Shown piece after piece: positions 42,906 to 51,532 of a stretch of DNA of 64,000 nt (positions are counted from its first letter, which is position 1; every line of letters begins with the position of its first letter). The DNA is taken from the NCBI RefSeq assembly GCF_014201715.1, contig NZ_JACHFD010000005.1, forward strand, positions 178,874 to 242,873, in the 5' to 3' direction. Position numbers and translations under genes: made by a program. Under the pieces are notes generated by a model. That model saw only the letters and a list, made by a program, of their open reading frames with translations. It was not told where the DNA came from and did not search any database. Source of the stretch: Haloferula luteola (lineage in GTDB: Bacteria; Verrucomicrobiota; Verrucomicrobiia; Verrucomicrobiales; Akkermansiaceae).

Positions 42906-44173
42906 TCCGGACTGTGGTGGGTGAAGCGAACGCGGGTGGGGGTGGGGGTTTCCACCGAAATGCGGCTTCCATCGGGTGCGATCGCGGTTTCTCCCTCAGC
43001 GGGGTCGGTATCGGATTGGGCGAGGAAACCCGCCATGATGCGACCGGCTTCGGCGACCCGGGTGGCGGCGTCGGGAGTGGCCAGTTCGATCTCCCAATCG
43101 AGATCGAGTTGAGTGTCGGACCGGGCGACGAGGCGATAGCGGTCGCCCTTCCAAGCGGCGGCAGGCTCCAGCCATGGAGCGTCGCCTGGGTTGAGGGTTT
43201 CGAGCCACAGTTCGAGGCCGAGGCGACCGGCGCTTTCTTCGAGGACCAAGGTGCCGGAGAGCTCGGGGAATTCCAGGGCGATGGGGGTTTCGCCAGGTTG
43301 AGGGTAGAGCTGGGCGGTGAGGAGCGGCGGCGAGTGAAGAACGGGGGCGAGGGCGTCGCGGTTGAGGTGTCGTTCGGCGAACGGTAAGCCCACACGCGAC
43401 GGGAAAGTGGCAAGACCCCGGATGTAAGCGGGAAGGCTGGCGAGGAGGTCCCCTGCGTCGTTGTTGCGGTTCTGACTACCCGTGAAGCCGATCCCGAGGG
43501 CTTGGCGGGCGAGGAAGCGATTTTCCAAGGCCAAGGCGGTCCCGTGGTGGAGGGCTTCACGGGAACGGTCCGGCTCGTCTCCCGAATAGCCGGGAGCGGG
43601 GGGATAATGTTGGTGAAGTAGGATGCGCACGAGAACCCGGAGAAGGGCTCCTTGGTCAGGGATGCTGGTGGGTTCGTATTGATCGGTTACCCATCCGTCG
43701 CCCGTTTGGTCGTCGAACCAAGAGCGGGCACCCAGGCTGCGAGTGGCGGCCAATTGAGGGGCGAACAGATCATCGGGGCCCAAGAGTCCCATCAGTCGCC
43801 AGGCCTGCTGACGGTGATCGAGTGAATTCGGGGGAAATCGCGATTCGATCGAAGCGATCACGCGGCCGCGAAGTTCTTCGAAGGCGACGCGGTGGACTAC
43901 GGGAGAGCTCCGGAACTCAAGGCCCAGTGCGTCTTCCACATAGTGTTCGAGCGCGGTCGGGACTTCAATTTCCCCTCCCCCCTGGGCGAGGGAGCGCAGG
44001 CTGTCGTTTTCCGAGCGGAGGAGTTGGATTTCCGACTCCAACTCGCGGATGCGGGTCGCGTTCTCCTCCTGGAGGCCCGTATCCGCAGCTTTCTTCCACT
44101 GAAGGCCTTGGAGAAGGCCGCCAGCGCCGGTCGCCGCGCCCACGAGCAAGGCGAGTAAGGTAGGGGGGCGCAT
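42902..44173 (-). CDS. hypothetical membrane-anchored protein with coiled coil
   Basis: I do not recognise this 423-residue protein. It opens with a hydrophobic segment (PTLLALLVGAATGAGGLLQG) that would anchor or export it, followed by a coiled coil (about residues 35-65, ENATRIRELESEIQLLRSEN). A largely helical middle is rich in Arg and Leu, and the C-terminal third is beta-rich and acidic. The middle contains HYPPAPGYSGDEPD and similar low-similarity stretches. It overlaps marC by ATGA and lies 14 bases after the exported protein gene upstream, suggesting one operon. Confidence 0.72.
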   Translation of the reverse strand: MRPPTLLALLVGAATGAGGLLQGLQWKKAADTGLQEENATRIRELESEIQLLRSENDSLRSLAQGGGEIEVPTALEHYVEDALGLEFRSSPVVHRVAFEELRGRVIASIESRFPPNSLDHRQQAWRLMGLLGPDDLFAPQLAATRSLGARSWFDDQTGDGWVTDQYEPTSIPDQGALLRVLVRILLHQHYPPAPGYSGDEPDRSREALHHGTALALENRFLARQALGIGFTGSQNRNNDAGDLLASLPAYIRGLATFPSRVGLPFAERHLNRDALAPVLHSPPLLTAQLYPQPGETPIALEFPELSGTLVLEESAGRLGLELWLETLNPGDAPWLEPAAAWKGDRYRLVARSDTQLDLDWEIELATPDAATRVAEAGRIMAGFLAQSDTDPAEGETAIAPDGSRISVETPTPTRVRFTHHSPE

Positions 44174-44187
44174 GCCGTCGATGAACC

Positions 44188-44784
44188 TTAGCGCCTGAGC
44201 GGTTTGGCGTTCGGGTTGGCGGGGCTGACTTCCTCGAGTTCGTTCAAGTTAGGAAGCGCCTGAACTTCGGGGACCACCCCTTTGCCGAAGACTTCTTCAG
44301 CCGTTTTGCCCTTGATCAGGGTCATGCCCACGGGGAGCTCGGCAGTGCCGTCCGGCTTGTACTTGTAAATAAACATGTGCACCGGCATCTCGTTTTTGCT
44401 GCCGGGAAAGAATCGCTTGACGCGGACATCATAGAGGAGCTCCTGAACCAACTTGCCAAGGGTCGGTCCCGGGCGCTTCGAGTAGCCGAAGGAGGTCTTG
44501 TAGAGCTTGTTGCCGAGGCCGTCGTAGATGTCGCATTTCAGGGGGTTGCCCTTGTCGTCAAGACGATAGACGGTCTTCAGAGTGAGGTTGTGGGCGCCTG
44601 CTGAATAGGTGGACTTGATCAGGGTGCGCTCGTCCTTGCCGCGCTCGAATCGGGTCTCGGACCCGTCTTCATTGCGTTTCACCCGAGCGAAAGGTCCTTT
44701 GATGTCGATGCCTGGGAGGCCTTGAGCGATGGCGTGAGTCCCCAGCAGAAGAGCAAAGAGCGCGCAAAGAATCGGGCGGGTCAT
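44188..44784 (-). CDS. hypothetical exported protein
   Basis: The 198-residue protein begins with a signal peptide (MTRPILCALFALLLGTHAIAQG). The mature part is beta-rich with repeated YxxDxxGN-like segments (YRLDDKGNPLKCDIYDGLGNKLYKT), somewhat like YD-type or beta-hairpin repeats but too few to classify. It ends with a Pro/Asn-rich tail. It heads the minus-strand unit that continues into the coiled-coil protein, marC and acyP, and diverges from folP with 57 bases between. Confidence 0.7.
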   Translation of the reverse strand: MTRPILCALFALLLGTHAIAQGLPGIDIKGPFARVKRNEDGSETRFERGKDERTLIKSTYSAGAHNLTLKTVYRLDDKGNPLKCDIYDGLGNKLYKTSFGYSKRPGPTLGKLVQELLYDVRVKRFFPGSKNEMPVHMFIYKYKPDGTAELPVGMTLIKGKTAEEVFGKGVVPEVQALPNLNELEEVSPANPNAKPLRR

Positions 44785-44841
44785 GGGCGCGGAGATTAGT
44801 GCTTGGCCTTGGCGGGGGCAAGAAGGCATTCCGGGGGCGGC

Positions 44842-45681
44842 ATGTGGTGGAAATCCCGCGGAAAATCGCTCGATCTGAGCCGCCGTGCGGCGGTGATGGG
44901 CATCTTGAATGTCACTCCCGATTCGTTCTCCGACGGGGGGCGTCACGACGCACCCGCCGGTGCATGGCGGCGTGCGAAGGAGATGATCGCGGAAGGCGTG
45001 GACATCATCGATATCGGAGGGGAATCGACTCGGCCGGGGGCCGCCCCGGTCGACGCCGACGATGAAATTGCCCGAATCCTTCCCGTGATTCAGGCACTAA
45101 GGAAACGGTGGAGCGGATGGATTTCGATCGATACGATGAAACCCGAGGTAGCGCGAGCGGCCTTGGCGGCGGGAGCTGATATCGTCAATGACGTCACGGG
45201 TCTCCGCGAACCGGCCATGGTGGAGCTGTGTCGGGAAACCGGTTGCGGCGTGGTGGTGATGCACATGAAAGGTGAGCCGCGGACCATGCAGCAAGCGCCC
45301 CATTACGAGGATGTGGTGGCGGAGGTGCGGGAGTTTTTCCAGCTCCGGCACGCAGAGTTGCGAGCGGCAGGGATTTCCGAAGAGGCATTGGTGTATGATC
45401 CCGGTATCGGCTTTGGGAAAACACTGGAGCACAACCTGGCGCTTCTTCGGGCGACGTCCACGTTGGCTCCTCATGGTCGGCCGCTTCTGATCGGCCTATC
45501 GCGCAAGGCGTTCATCGGAAAGTTGCTGGAAGGGGGAGAGCCCCTGGACCGAGACTGGGCGACGGTGGCTTTCACCGCTTGGACGCGAGAGGAAGGTGCC
45601 ATCATTCACCGAGTCCACGAGGTGCGGCGCAATCGCGAGGCACTGCGGATGGTAGAAGCCGTTCTGGAAATCGCGAGCTAG
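44842..45681 (+). CDS. folP: dihydropteroate synthase
   Basis: FolP joins p-aminobenzoate to the pterin diphosphate in folate synthesis and is the sulfonamide target. The 279-residue product shows VMGILNVTPDSFSDGG, IDIGGESTRPGA, ISIDTMKPEVARAAL, IVNDVTG, VVVMHMKG, LVYDPGIGFGKT and LIGLSRKAFI, all in order. ATG at 44842 is supported by the family start distance. The stop touches the convergent deoB stop with no gap. Confidence 0.96.
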   Translation: MWWKSRGKSLDLSRRAAVMGILNVTPDSFSDGGRHDAPAGAWRRAKEMIAEGVDIIDIGGESTRPGAAPVDADDEIARILPVIQALRKRWSGWISIDTMKPEVARAALAAGADIVNDVTGLREPAMVELCRETGCGVVVMHMKGEPRTMQQAPHYEDVVAEVREFFQLRHAELRAAGISEEALVYDPGIGFGKTLEHNLALLRATSTLAPHGRPLLIGLSRKAFIGKLLEGGEPLDRDWATVAFTAWTREEGAIIHRVHEVRRNREALRMVEAVLEIAS

Positions 45682-46794
45682 TCAGGAGGGAGGAAGAAAA
45701 GCGACTTCGAGCAGGCGGGCCACCTCGGAGAACGTCGGATTCTCTCGGATGGGGGCGGCATGGCGCGTCAGCAGGGGAACCTGCTCCCGGGTATGATCGG
45801 TTCCCGCGTGATAGGGATCGTTGCCGTGGTCGGCGGTGATGATGAGGAGATCGTTCGCTTCGATCTTAGGCAAAAAGGTGCCCAGCCAGGTGTCGAACTC
45901 GATCAGGCATCGGGCGTACCCATCGGGATCGCGGCGGTGACCGTAGAGCGTGTCAAAATCCACCAGGTTGGCAAAAACCAGACCATCCACGCGCTCCGAC
46001 CACAAGCGCTCGATGGTCGCCATGCCGGCGGCATTCGAAGGGGTGGGGTGGCTGTGAGTGATGCCCGATCCTGCAAAAATGTCGTGGATTTTGCCAATGC
46101 CGTGGACGGGAACGCCGGCGGCGGTGAGGCGGTTGAGAACGGTTTCCGGCGGCTGGAGCGAGTAGTCGTGCCGATGGCTCGTGCGTTGGAATCCATTCGT
46201 GGGGTCGCCCACGAACGGGCGGGCGATCACGCGGCCGATGCGGCAATTTCGGCGGTCGAGAACCGCTCGGGCATCGCGACACCATTGTTGGAGACGTTCG
46301 AGCCCGAAGATGTGGGGATCTTCATGGGCGGCGATCTGCAGGACCGAATCCGCGCTGGTGTAGAGGATGGGTTGGCCGGTGCGAAAATGCTCGGCGCCTA
46401 ATCGAGCCAGGATCTCAGTGCCGGAGGCGGCTTCATTTCCAAGGAATGAGCGGCCACCGATTTGTTCCAGTTCGGCAACCAAGTCTTCGGGGAAGCGCTC
46501 GAAGGTCGCAAATGGCTCGGTCAGCTGGGCGCCCATCAGCTCCCAATGACCAGTGGTCGTGTCCTTGCCGGCGGAAAGCTCGGTCAGCCTCGCGGCGTTC
46601 TTCTCCTGAAGTTTCGAGGGGAAGGGTGGGTTGAGGAGATCGTCGAGTCCGAGCGAAGCCAGGTGGGGCCAGGCGAGGTTGGGGATTCTTTCTCGCAAAT
46701 GGCCGAGGGTGTTGGCTCCTTTGTCGCCAAAGTCGGCAGCGTCGGGGGCATGGCCGCACCCTACGGAATCAAGGACGATGCAAAGCGCTCGCAT
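45682..46794 (-). CDS. deoB: phosphopentomutase
   Basis: DeoB interconverts ribose- or deoxyribose-1-phosphate and the 5-phosphates in nucleoside salvage. The 370-residue product shows the metal-binding start [28 protein letters not shown], a cap domain with [12 protein letters not shown], and the closing metal site [21 protein letters not shown]. The sequence aligns with the family from [10 protein letters not shown]; the frame extends 75 codons upstream without similarity. Confidence 0.95.
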   Translation of the reverse strand: MRALCIVLDSVGCGHAPDAADFGDKGANTLGHLRERIPNLAWPHLASLGLDDLLNPPFPSKLQEKNAARLTELSAGKDTTTGHWELMGAQLTEPFATFERFPEDLVAELEQIGGRSFLGNEAASGTEILARLGAEHFRTGQPILYTSADSVLQIAAHEDPHIFGLERLQQWCRDARAVLDRRNCRIGRVIARPFVGDPTNGFQRTSHRHDYSLQPPETVLNRLTAAGVPVHGIGKIHDIFAGSGITHSHPTPSNAAGMATIERLWSERVDGLVFANLVDFDTLYGHRRDPDGYARCLIEFDTWLGTFLPKIEANDLLIITADHGNDPYHAGTDHTREQVPLLTRHAAPIRENPTFSEVARLLEVAFLPPS

Positions 46795-46936
46795 GGGATC
46801 GATTTCGACCCGAGAGAGAGCGAAAATCAATTTCCAAGCGAAGGGAGACAGAGGAGAAAACCGAGCGGGAATTTGGAAAAAACCCGATTTTGGCTTGCAT
46901 TGGGCCTGCCATCGGGTATCCACCGCGCCCCGAATT

Positions 46937-47206
46937 ATGGCTAAGAAAAGCTGGATTGCCCGCAACGATCGCAAGAAGCGCACGGTCGCGAAGTACGCTG
47001 TGCTGCGTCGCAAGCTCAAGGACGAGAAGGATTACATCGGTCTCACGATGCTCCCTCGCGACGCTAGCCCGACCCGGCTGGCCAATCGTTGTGAGTATTC
47101 CGGTCGTCGCCGCGCCTTCATTCGCCGGTTCCGTCTTTCCCGGATCAGCTTCCGTGAATTGGCTTCGCACGGGATGATTCCCGGTGTGACCAAGTCGAGC
47201 TGGTGA
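46937..47206 (+). CDS. rpsN: 30S ribosomal protein S14
   Basis: The 89-residue protein begins [20 protein letters not shown] and ends with the conserved [19 protein letters not shown]. It is the longer zinc-free form: the CxxC zinc ligands of the short form are missing ([16 protein letters not shown] has a single Cys). It is encoded away from a ribosomal operon, with its own 142-base upstream region. S14 binds 16S rRNA in the small subunit head. Confidence 0.96.
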   Translation: MAKKSWIARNDRKKRTVAKYAVLRRKLKDEKDYIGLTMLPRDASPTRLANRCEYSGRRRAFIRRFRLSRISFRELASHGMIPGVTKSSW

Positions 47207-47268
47207 CCTGGCGCAGATTGCGCTAGTGATTCGCGGGAGGCGGTAATAGCCCGTTCTCCCGCATTGTC

Positions 47269-47529
47269 ATGCCCATCTACGAATACGTTTCTGAAAACCC
47301 GGAAGATCCTGAGCGATCTTGCCGGATCTGCCGCAAAGGGTTCGAGCTTCGACGCCCCATTGATCGGGCACCCTTGGAGAAATGCCTCGCCTGCCGGAAT
47401 CCCGTCAGGAAGGTGATCTCTCGCGTCAATACCCCCAAGATTGCCAAGCCGCTCTCCGTGAGCGATGCCAAGGCGGCGGGCTTCACGATCCTCGAGAAGC
47501 GCGACCAAGGGGTTTATGAGAAGCTTTAA
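47269..47529 (+). CDS. FmdB-family zinc ribbon protein
   Basis: The 86-residue product starts MPIYEYV and carries two CxxC pairs (CRIC and CLAC) expected to bind zinc, with a Lys/Arg-rich tail. FmdB-type zinc ribbons are regulatory or nucleic-acid-associated proteins of unclear function. A GC-rich inverted repeat (GCGGGAG/CTCCCGC) lies just upstream at 47233-47262. It precedes the CorC/HlyC gene by six bases, so they are probably co-transcribed. Confidence 0.85.
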   Translation: MPIYEYVSENPEDPERSCRICRKGFELRRPIDRAPLEKCLACRNPVRKVISRVNTPKIAKPLSVSDAKAAGFTILEKRDQGVYEKL

Positions 47530-47535
47530 CCGGCG

Positions 47536-48969
47536 ATGAATCTCTTTTTCTCTCCGGCCATCTGGGCCGTGACCCTGCACGAGGTCTCGACGGAATATCC
47601 GTCGCCCCTCAAGATCGTCATCTATTTGCTGGGGATCTTCTTCTTCCTTTTGCTCAACGCGTTCTTCGTCGCGTCCGAGTTTGCCATCGTCAAAGTCCGG
47701 CCCAGCCAGCTGGAAACGGTGGAAGAGGAAACACCTGGAAAAGCGCGGCGGGCCATCAGTGTGGTGGCGAAGCTGGATGGCTACCTTTCTGCCAACCAAT
47801 TGGGCATCACGATTGCCTCGCTGATGCTGGGTTTCCTTGGCGAGCCGTTCATCAGTGCGTTGGTGTCTCCTACCTTGTGGAACCTAGGGGTCCCTCCAGA
47901 GGTTCAGATCTGGGGATTCAATGTCGAATTGATCAAGTGGGTCTCGTTGGTCTTTGCGATCGTGACTTTCACCTTCATGCACGTGGTGATTGGTGAGCTG
48001 CTGCCCAAGTCGATTGCCATTCGCAAGGCGCTGGCGACCACGCTGTTGTTGGCCAAGCCGCTGCATCTGTTTTATCGTTCGTTCCACTGGGCCATTCGGA
48101 TCCTCAATGGTACGGCCAACTTTTTGCTGAAGAAGCTCTTTCGCATCGATCCTATCAGCGAAGGCGAGCACATTCACTCGGCCGAGGAGTTGGCTCTGTT
48201 GGTCACGCAAAGTGGCGAAGCGTTGGAGGTGACGGAAACCGAGCAGGAGATTGCCATTGCGGCTCTGGAGTTGAATGAGATTTGGGTGCGTGACGTGATG
48301 ACGCCTCGGCAGGATGTCGTGGTGTTGGATGCGGACGAGCCTTTCGAAAAGGCTTTGGAGATTGCCCGTCGGACTCGCCATACACGCTTCCCCTTGGTGA
48401 AAGGGGGCCACCTCGATCACCATATTGGACAGATCCATATCAAGGATGTGCTCGATCTTGTGGGGCAGTCCGACCCAGATCTGATGCGGATCAAGCGCGA
48501 GCTCAAAATGGTGCCCGATACCATGCCGCTCGACACGCTATTGAAGTTCTTCCTCAAGGAGCGACAGCACTTGGCCTTGGCGGTGGATGAATTCGGCACT
48601 CCCGTAGGCATCGTTTTCCTCGACAATGTGATCGAGGAAATCGTTGGCGACATTCAGGACGAATTCGACAACGAACGCCCCGACTTCGTGCGGATCGGCG
48701 AGGAGGAATTCGTGGTCGACGGCACGATGACGTTGAATGATCTCTCCGATCTGGCTGAAGAGCTTGAGCTGGAGAGCGGTGAGGTGACCACGATTGGTGG
48801 CTACATCACCCAACAACTGGGGCGTTTCCCGGAAGTGGGAGAAACGATGGAAATCGAAGGCTGGGAAGCCAAAGTCACCAGCACGGATGGGCGCCGAGTG
48901 GGGCAAATCCATTTTCGCAAGCTGGAGCCCGCGGTGACCGAGGAGATCGCTTCCGACGAACAGGAATAA
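47536..48969 (+). CDS. CNNM/CorC (HlyC)-family transporter-like protein
   Basis: The 477-residue protein begins with a DUF21/CNNM membrane domain (about residues 25-230; LNAFFVASEFAIVKVRPSQLE is the hallmark), then paired CBS domains (VRDVMTPRQDVVVLDA and VPDTMPLDTLLKFFLKE), and a C-terminal CorC_HlyC domain. Such proteins are linked to magnesium or cobalt homeostasis; the haemolysin label is historical. It follows the FmdB gene at six bases and is followed by a convergent methyltransferase gene 14 bases away. Confidence 0.92.
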   Translation: MNLFFSPAIWAVTLHEVSTEYPSPLKIVIYLLGIFFFLLLNAFFVASEFAIVKVRPSQLETVEEETPGKARRAISVVAKLDGYLSANQLGITIASLMLGFLGEPFISALVSPTLWNLGVPPEVQIWGFNVELIKWVSLVFAIVTFTFMHVVIGELLPKSIAIRKALATTLLLAKPLHLFYRSFHWAIRILNGTANFLLKKLFRIDPISEGEHIHSAEELALLVTQSGEALEVTETEQEIAIAALELNEIWVRDVMTPRQDVVVLDADEPFEKALEIARRTRHTRFPLVKGGHLDHHIGQIHIKDVLDLVGQSDPDLMRIKRELKMVPDTMPLDTLLKFFLKERQHLALAVDEFGTPVGIVFLDNVIEEIVGDIQDEFDNERPDFVRIGEEEFVVDGTMTLNDLSDLAEELELESGEVTTIGGYITQQLGRFPEVGETMEIEGWEAKVTSTDGRRVGQIHFRKLEPAVTEEIASDEQE

Positions 48970-48983
48970 AAATCCTCGTCGCG

Positions 48984-49742
48984 CTACTCCACCGACTCGA
49001 CGAAGCTCCGTGCGACGAGGGTGAGGATCTGACTGTCTTCGTCGACGGGCAGTTCCTCATCAAAGTCGGCCACGGCATTTTCGACGGAGAAGCCGGCATC
49101 TGTGAGGAGTCGCTGCAGCTGGCGCGGAGTGAACCAGCGGACGGTTTGCTCGGAGAAATGTTCCTGCGTGCCTGTGGGGTCAGTCAGACTATAGTGGTGC
49201 TCACGGCGTAGGATGCGTGCTTTGCGATCGATCTGGTGGCGGGTGTGAACGCTGGCCCGTCGGCCATCGGGGAGAGAGGTTTCGTGATCCAGATACCACT
49301 CGTTTTCGGGCAACTCGCGGTGGATCTCCGCCATCGGGATGAAGACCGTGAGATAGAGGAGGCCGGCAGGTTGGAGGAGTTTTTGAAAGTGGGCGAGGGT
49401 CGCCGCAGGGTCCTCGGCGAGTTGGAAGGTGAAGGCGGGAACGAAAAGAGATGCGTAGGTCTTGCCAGGAGCAAAGCGACTCATATCGCCGTGGTGAAGA
49501 ACCGGTTCCAAGCCGCAGTCGGAGGCGCTTTGACGACAGAGCGCCAACATGTCCTCGGAGTTATCGAGGCCTTCGATGCGACAGCCCTTTTGCAGCAATG
49601 GGAGAAGCAAGCGGCCTGATCCACAACCTATTTCCAGAGCGGGCTCCTCGAGGAGGTTTTCGATCCAATGAAGCTCGGGAGTGTCCTCATCCGCCCAAAA
49701 GGCATCGTGCAGCAGGGCTTCGAGGGAGGTGTAAGTGTTCAC
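48984..49742 (-). CDS. class I SAM-dependent methyltransferase
   Basis: The roughly 252-residue protein shows a class I methyltransferase fold with motif I ALEIGCGSGRLLLPLL, an acidic residue at the end of the second strand (IEGLDNSEDML), and LYLTVFIP in the later core. The C-terminal half ends HFSEQTVRWFTPRQLQRLLTDAG, common in small-molecule methyltransferases. Substrate is unknown. No ATG opens the frame; a GTG at 49742 gives the best N-terminus, with a TTG at 49778 as alternative. Neither has a clear ribosome-binding site. Confidence 0.78.
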   Translation of the reverse strand: MNTYTSLEALLHDAFWADEDTPELHWIENLLEEPALEIGCGSGRLLLPLLQKGCRIEGLDNSEDMLALCRQSASDCGLEPVLHHGDMSRFAPGKTYASLFVPAFTFQLAEDPAATLAHFQKLLQPAGLLYLTVFIPMAEIHRELPENEWYLDHETSLPDGRRASVHTRHQIDRKARILRREHHYSLTDPTGTQEHFSEQTVRWFTPRQLQRLLTDAGFSVENAVADFDEELPVDEDSQILTLVARSFVESVE

Positions 49743-49799
49743 GGAACGGATGAACCGTGAACGGGCGCCTGCCGCCAAGGACGAATCGCACCCGCGGGG

Positions 49800-51482
49800 T
49801 CAGGCTTGGCCGCCGGCGAAAAAGATTTCCATGCGCCGGTGGAGGTCGTCGTAGAAGCGCTTCTTCATGGCGTCGAGGGCGGCGAGTTTCTCGGGGCCTG
49901 CGTGAGCGTGAGCTTCCTGTTCGAGCTTCATGCGTTCGGCGAAAGATCGTTCCATCTCGATCAGGGAATCGAGGAATTCCCGTGCGGCACGCGAGTGCTC
50001 GACGCCATCGACGAGGGCATTTTCGAGGGACTTATTGCGGGTCACGGCGATCAAATTGCCCGCGGCCAGTTGGGACATGTAGCGGCTGTGGCTTTTCTGA
50101 AAGGCTTCGTGCTCGGCGGCAAAGACGGTTTCATCTCGGTCGAGCAACCGATCGTAAGGCCCCGGCTTGGTGAAAAATTTCACGACCAATGGGATGGTAT
50201 CCACCAGCATGAAGAGTGCGGTGAGGATGAGGTAGGTGGAGAAGGCGAATTGGCCCCCTTCGGCGCCCTGTTCGAAAAGTTGATGGAGGGCGAGCGTCTG
50301 GGTGAGGATGTCGCGGCGAGGTTCGGCTTGAATGGCATCGATGCGCTCTCGTTCTTCCCGGGACAGCTGGTCCAGTTCGCTTTGGGCGGTTTTGAGTTCG
50401 GAATTACGGGTTTCGATCTGGACGTCGAGCGCCTCGCGGACGGCATTTTGTTGGGTGACGAAGGCGTCGGCTTGGTTTTGTTCAACTTGATGTCGAAGCG
50501 TGGCAACGCGTGCAGCTTCGGCCTGATTGGCGGCTTCGATCTCGGCGAGACGGGCTTCAAAAGCGTTGAGTGCTTGTTTTTCTGCTTCGCGTGCTTGGGT
50601 TTGAAGCGTGGCTTTCTCGGCAGTCAGATGCTCAAGAAGAGAGGCGAGGCGCTTGGTTTCTTCGCGGCGCGGTTCGAGTTGATCGGCCTTGATGGAGCGT
50701 GCGCGTGGCCCCTCGCCGACGAGTCCGGATCGTTGGCCATTGAGTTCCCGCTCATATTCGGACTGCCAGAAGGTGAGGTCGGTTTGGGCTTGGGTGAACT
50801 GAGGGGTGAGTTCATCGAGCTGGGAATCGATCGCGTCCAAGCGGGTGCGGAAGGGAGCGGTGGCTTCTTCCGTAGCGGACTTCAGTTCGGACTGCTGTTC
50901 GGAAGTCAGTCCCGGAATCGCCGCCGTAGGGTCGGTTTTCTCCTGAAGGATGAATTTGGCGTCGTAGGTTTCCAGGCGGTCTTGTTGGAGCTTGGCAATT
51001 TTCTCCTCCAAGGTGTCCATGCCCTGCCGGACTTCATTTTTGCGGGTCCCGAAACGATCCCGTTCGGCTTCCATTTCTGTCGCCCGATCGTCCTCAATGA
51101 CCGAAGTCACGGTGTCGCGAAACAGGAGCAAAACCAAGGGGTGGGCGATGGTCAGGCCCATCAGCACAGCGACGCCAAGGCGCAATGCGAACTGGGAAAG
51201 CTTGCGCGTCCACGAGAGGAAGGGCCGGTAACCGGCGAGCAGCGCACGGTCGATCGTGAGAATGATGAAGGCCCACACCGTGGCCACCGGGTAGATGACC
51301 TTGGGTTGATCGGTGAGGGTTGAGAGCGCGTAGGCGCAGGCAATGAAAGCAAAGGCACAAGGCACCAGCACGGTGGCCCCAAAGGCCACATATTTCCGCT
51401 GTTCCCAATGGGGGCATTGCTCAAGGGTCTCGGTGCCGGCACCGGACAGCCAGAAGAAGAGGCGTTTCAGGGAGGTGGACAT
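49800..51482 (-). CDS. DUF4407-type membrane protein with long coiled coil
   Basis: The 560-residue protein has four membrane helices: two close to the N-terminus (about 35-60 and 68-92), a third (RLGVAVLMGLTIAHPLVLLLF), and a fourth after residue 420 (YLILTALFMLVDTIPLVVKFF). Between the third and fourth is a coiled coil of about 250 residues rich in Glu, Arg, Gln and Lys. This is the DUF4407 layout, whose function is unknown. The C-terminal part is helical and charged. The ATG at 51482 lies 50 bases downstream of the antiporter gene end, suggesting co-transcription. Confidence 0.8.
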   Translation of the reverse strand: MSTSLKRLFFWLSGAGTETLEQCPHWEQRKYVAFGATVLVPCAFAFIACAYALSTLTDQPKVIYPVATVWAFIILTIDRALLAGYRPFLSWTRKLSQFALRLGVAVLMGLTIAHPLVLLLFRDTVTSVIEDDRATEMEAERDRFGTRKNEVRQGMDTLEEKIAKLQQDRLETYDAKFILQEKTDPTAAIPGLTSEQQSELKSATEEATAPFRTRLDAIDSQLDELTPQFTQAQTDLTFWQSEYERELNGQRSGLVGEGPRARSIKADQLEPRREETKRLASLLEHLTAEKATLQTQAREAEKQALNAFEARLAEIEAANQAEAARVATLRHQVEQNQADAFVTQQNAVREALDVQIETRNSELKTAQSELDQLSREERERIDAIQAEPRRDILTQTLALHQLFEQGAEGGQFAFSTYLILTALFMLVDTIPLVVKFFTKPGPYDRLLDRDETVFAAEHEAFQKSHSRYMSQLAAGNLIAVTRNKSLENALVDGVEHSRAAREFLDSLIEMERSFAERMKLEQEAHAHAGPEKLAALDAMKKRFYDDLHRRMEIFFAGGQA

Positions 51483-51532
51483 GGTTGGACGGAGTGGAAC
51501 GGAATCCATACGCGCCACGTCCGAACCATGTA

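Noticed and set aside
47233..47262. GC-rich inverted repeat between rpsN and fmdB as a terminator
   Set aside because: The 7-bp arms have a 16-base loop and no U-run on either strand, so I do not call it a terminator.
49806..51323. 505-codon plus-strand open frame opposite DUF4407
   Set aside because: It covers the coiled-coil gene in antisense, where Glu/Arg/Gln codons leave the opposite strand open. It shows no domain features.
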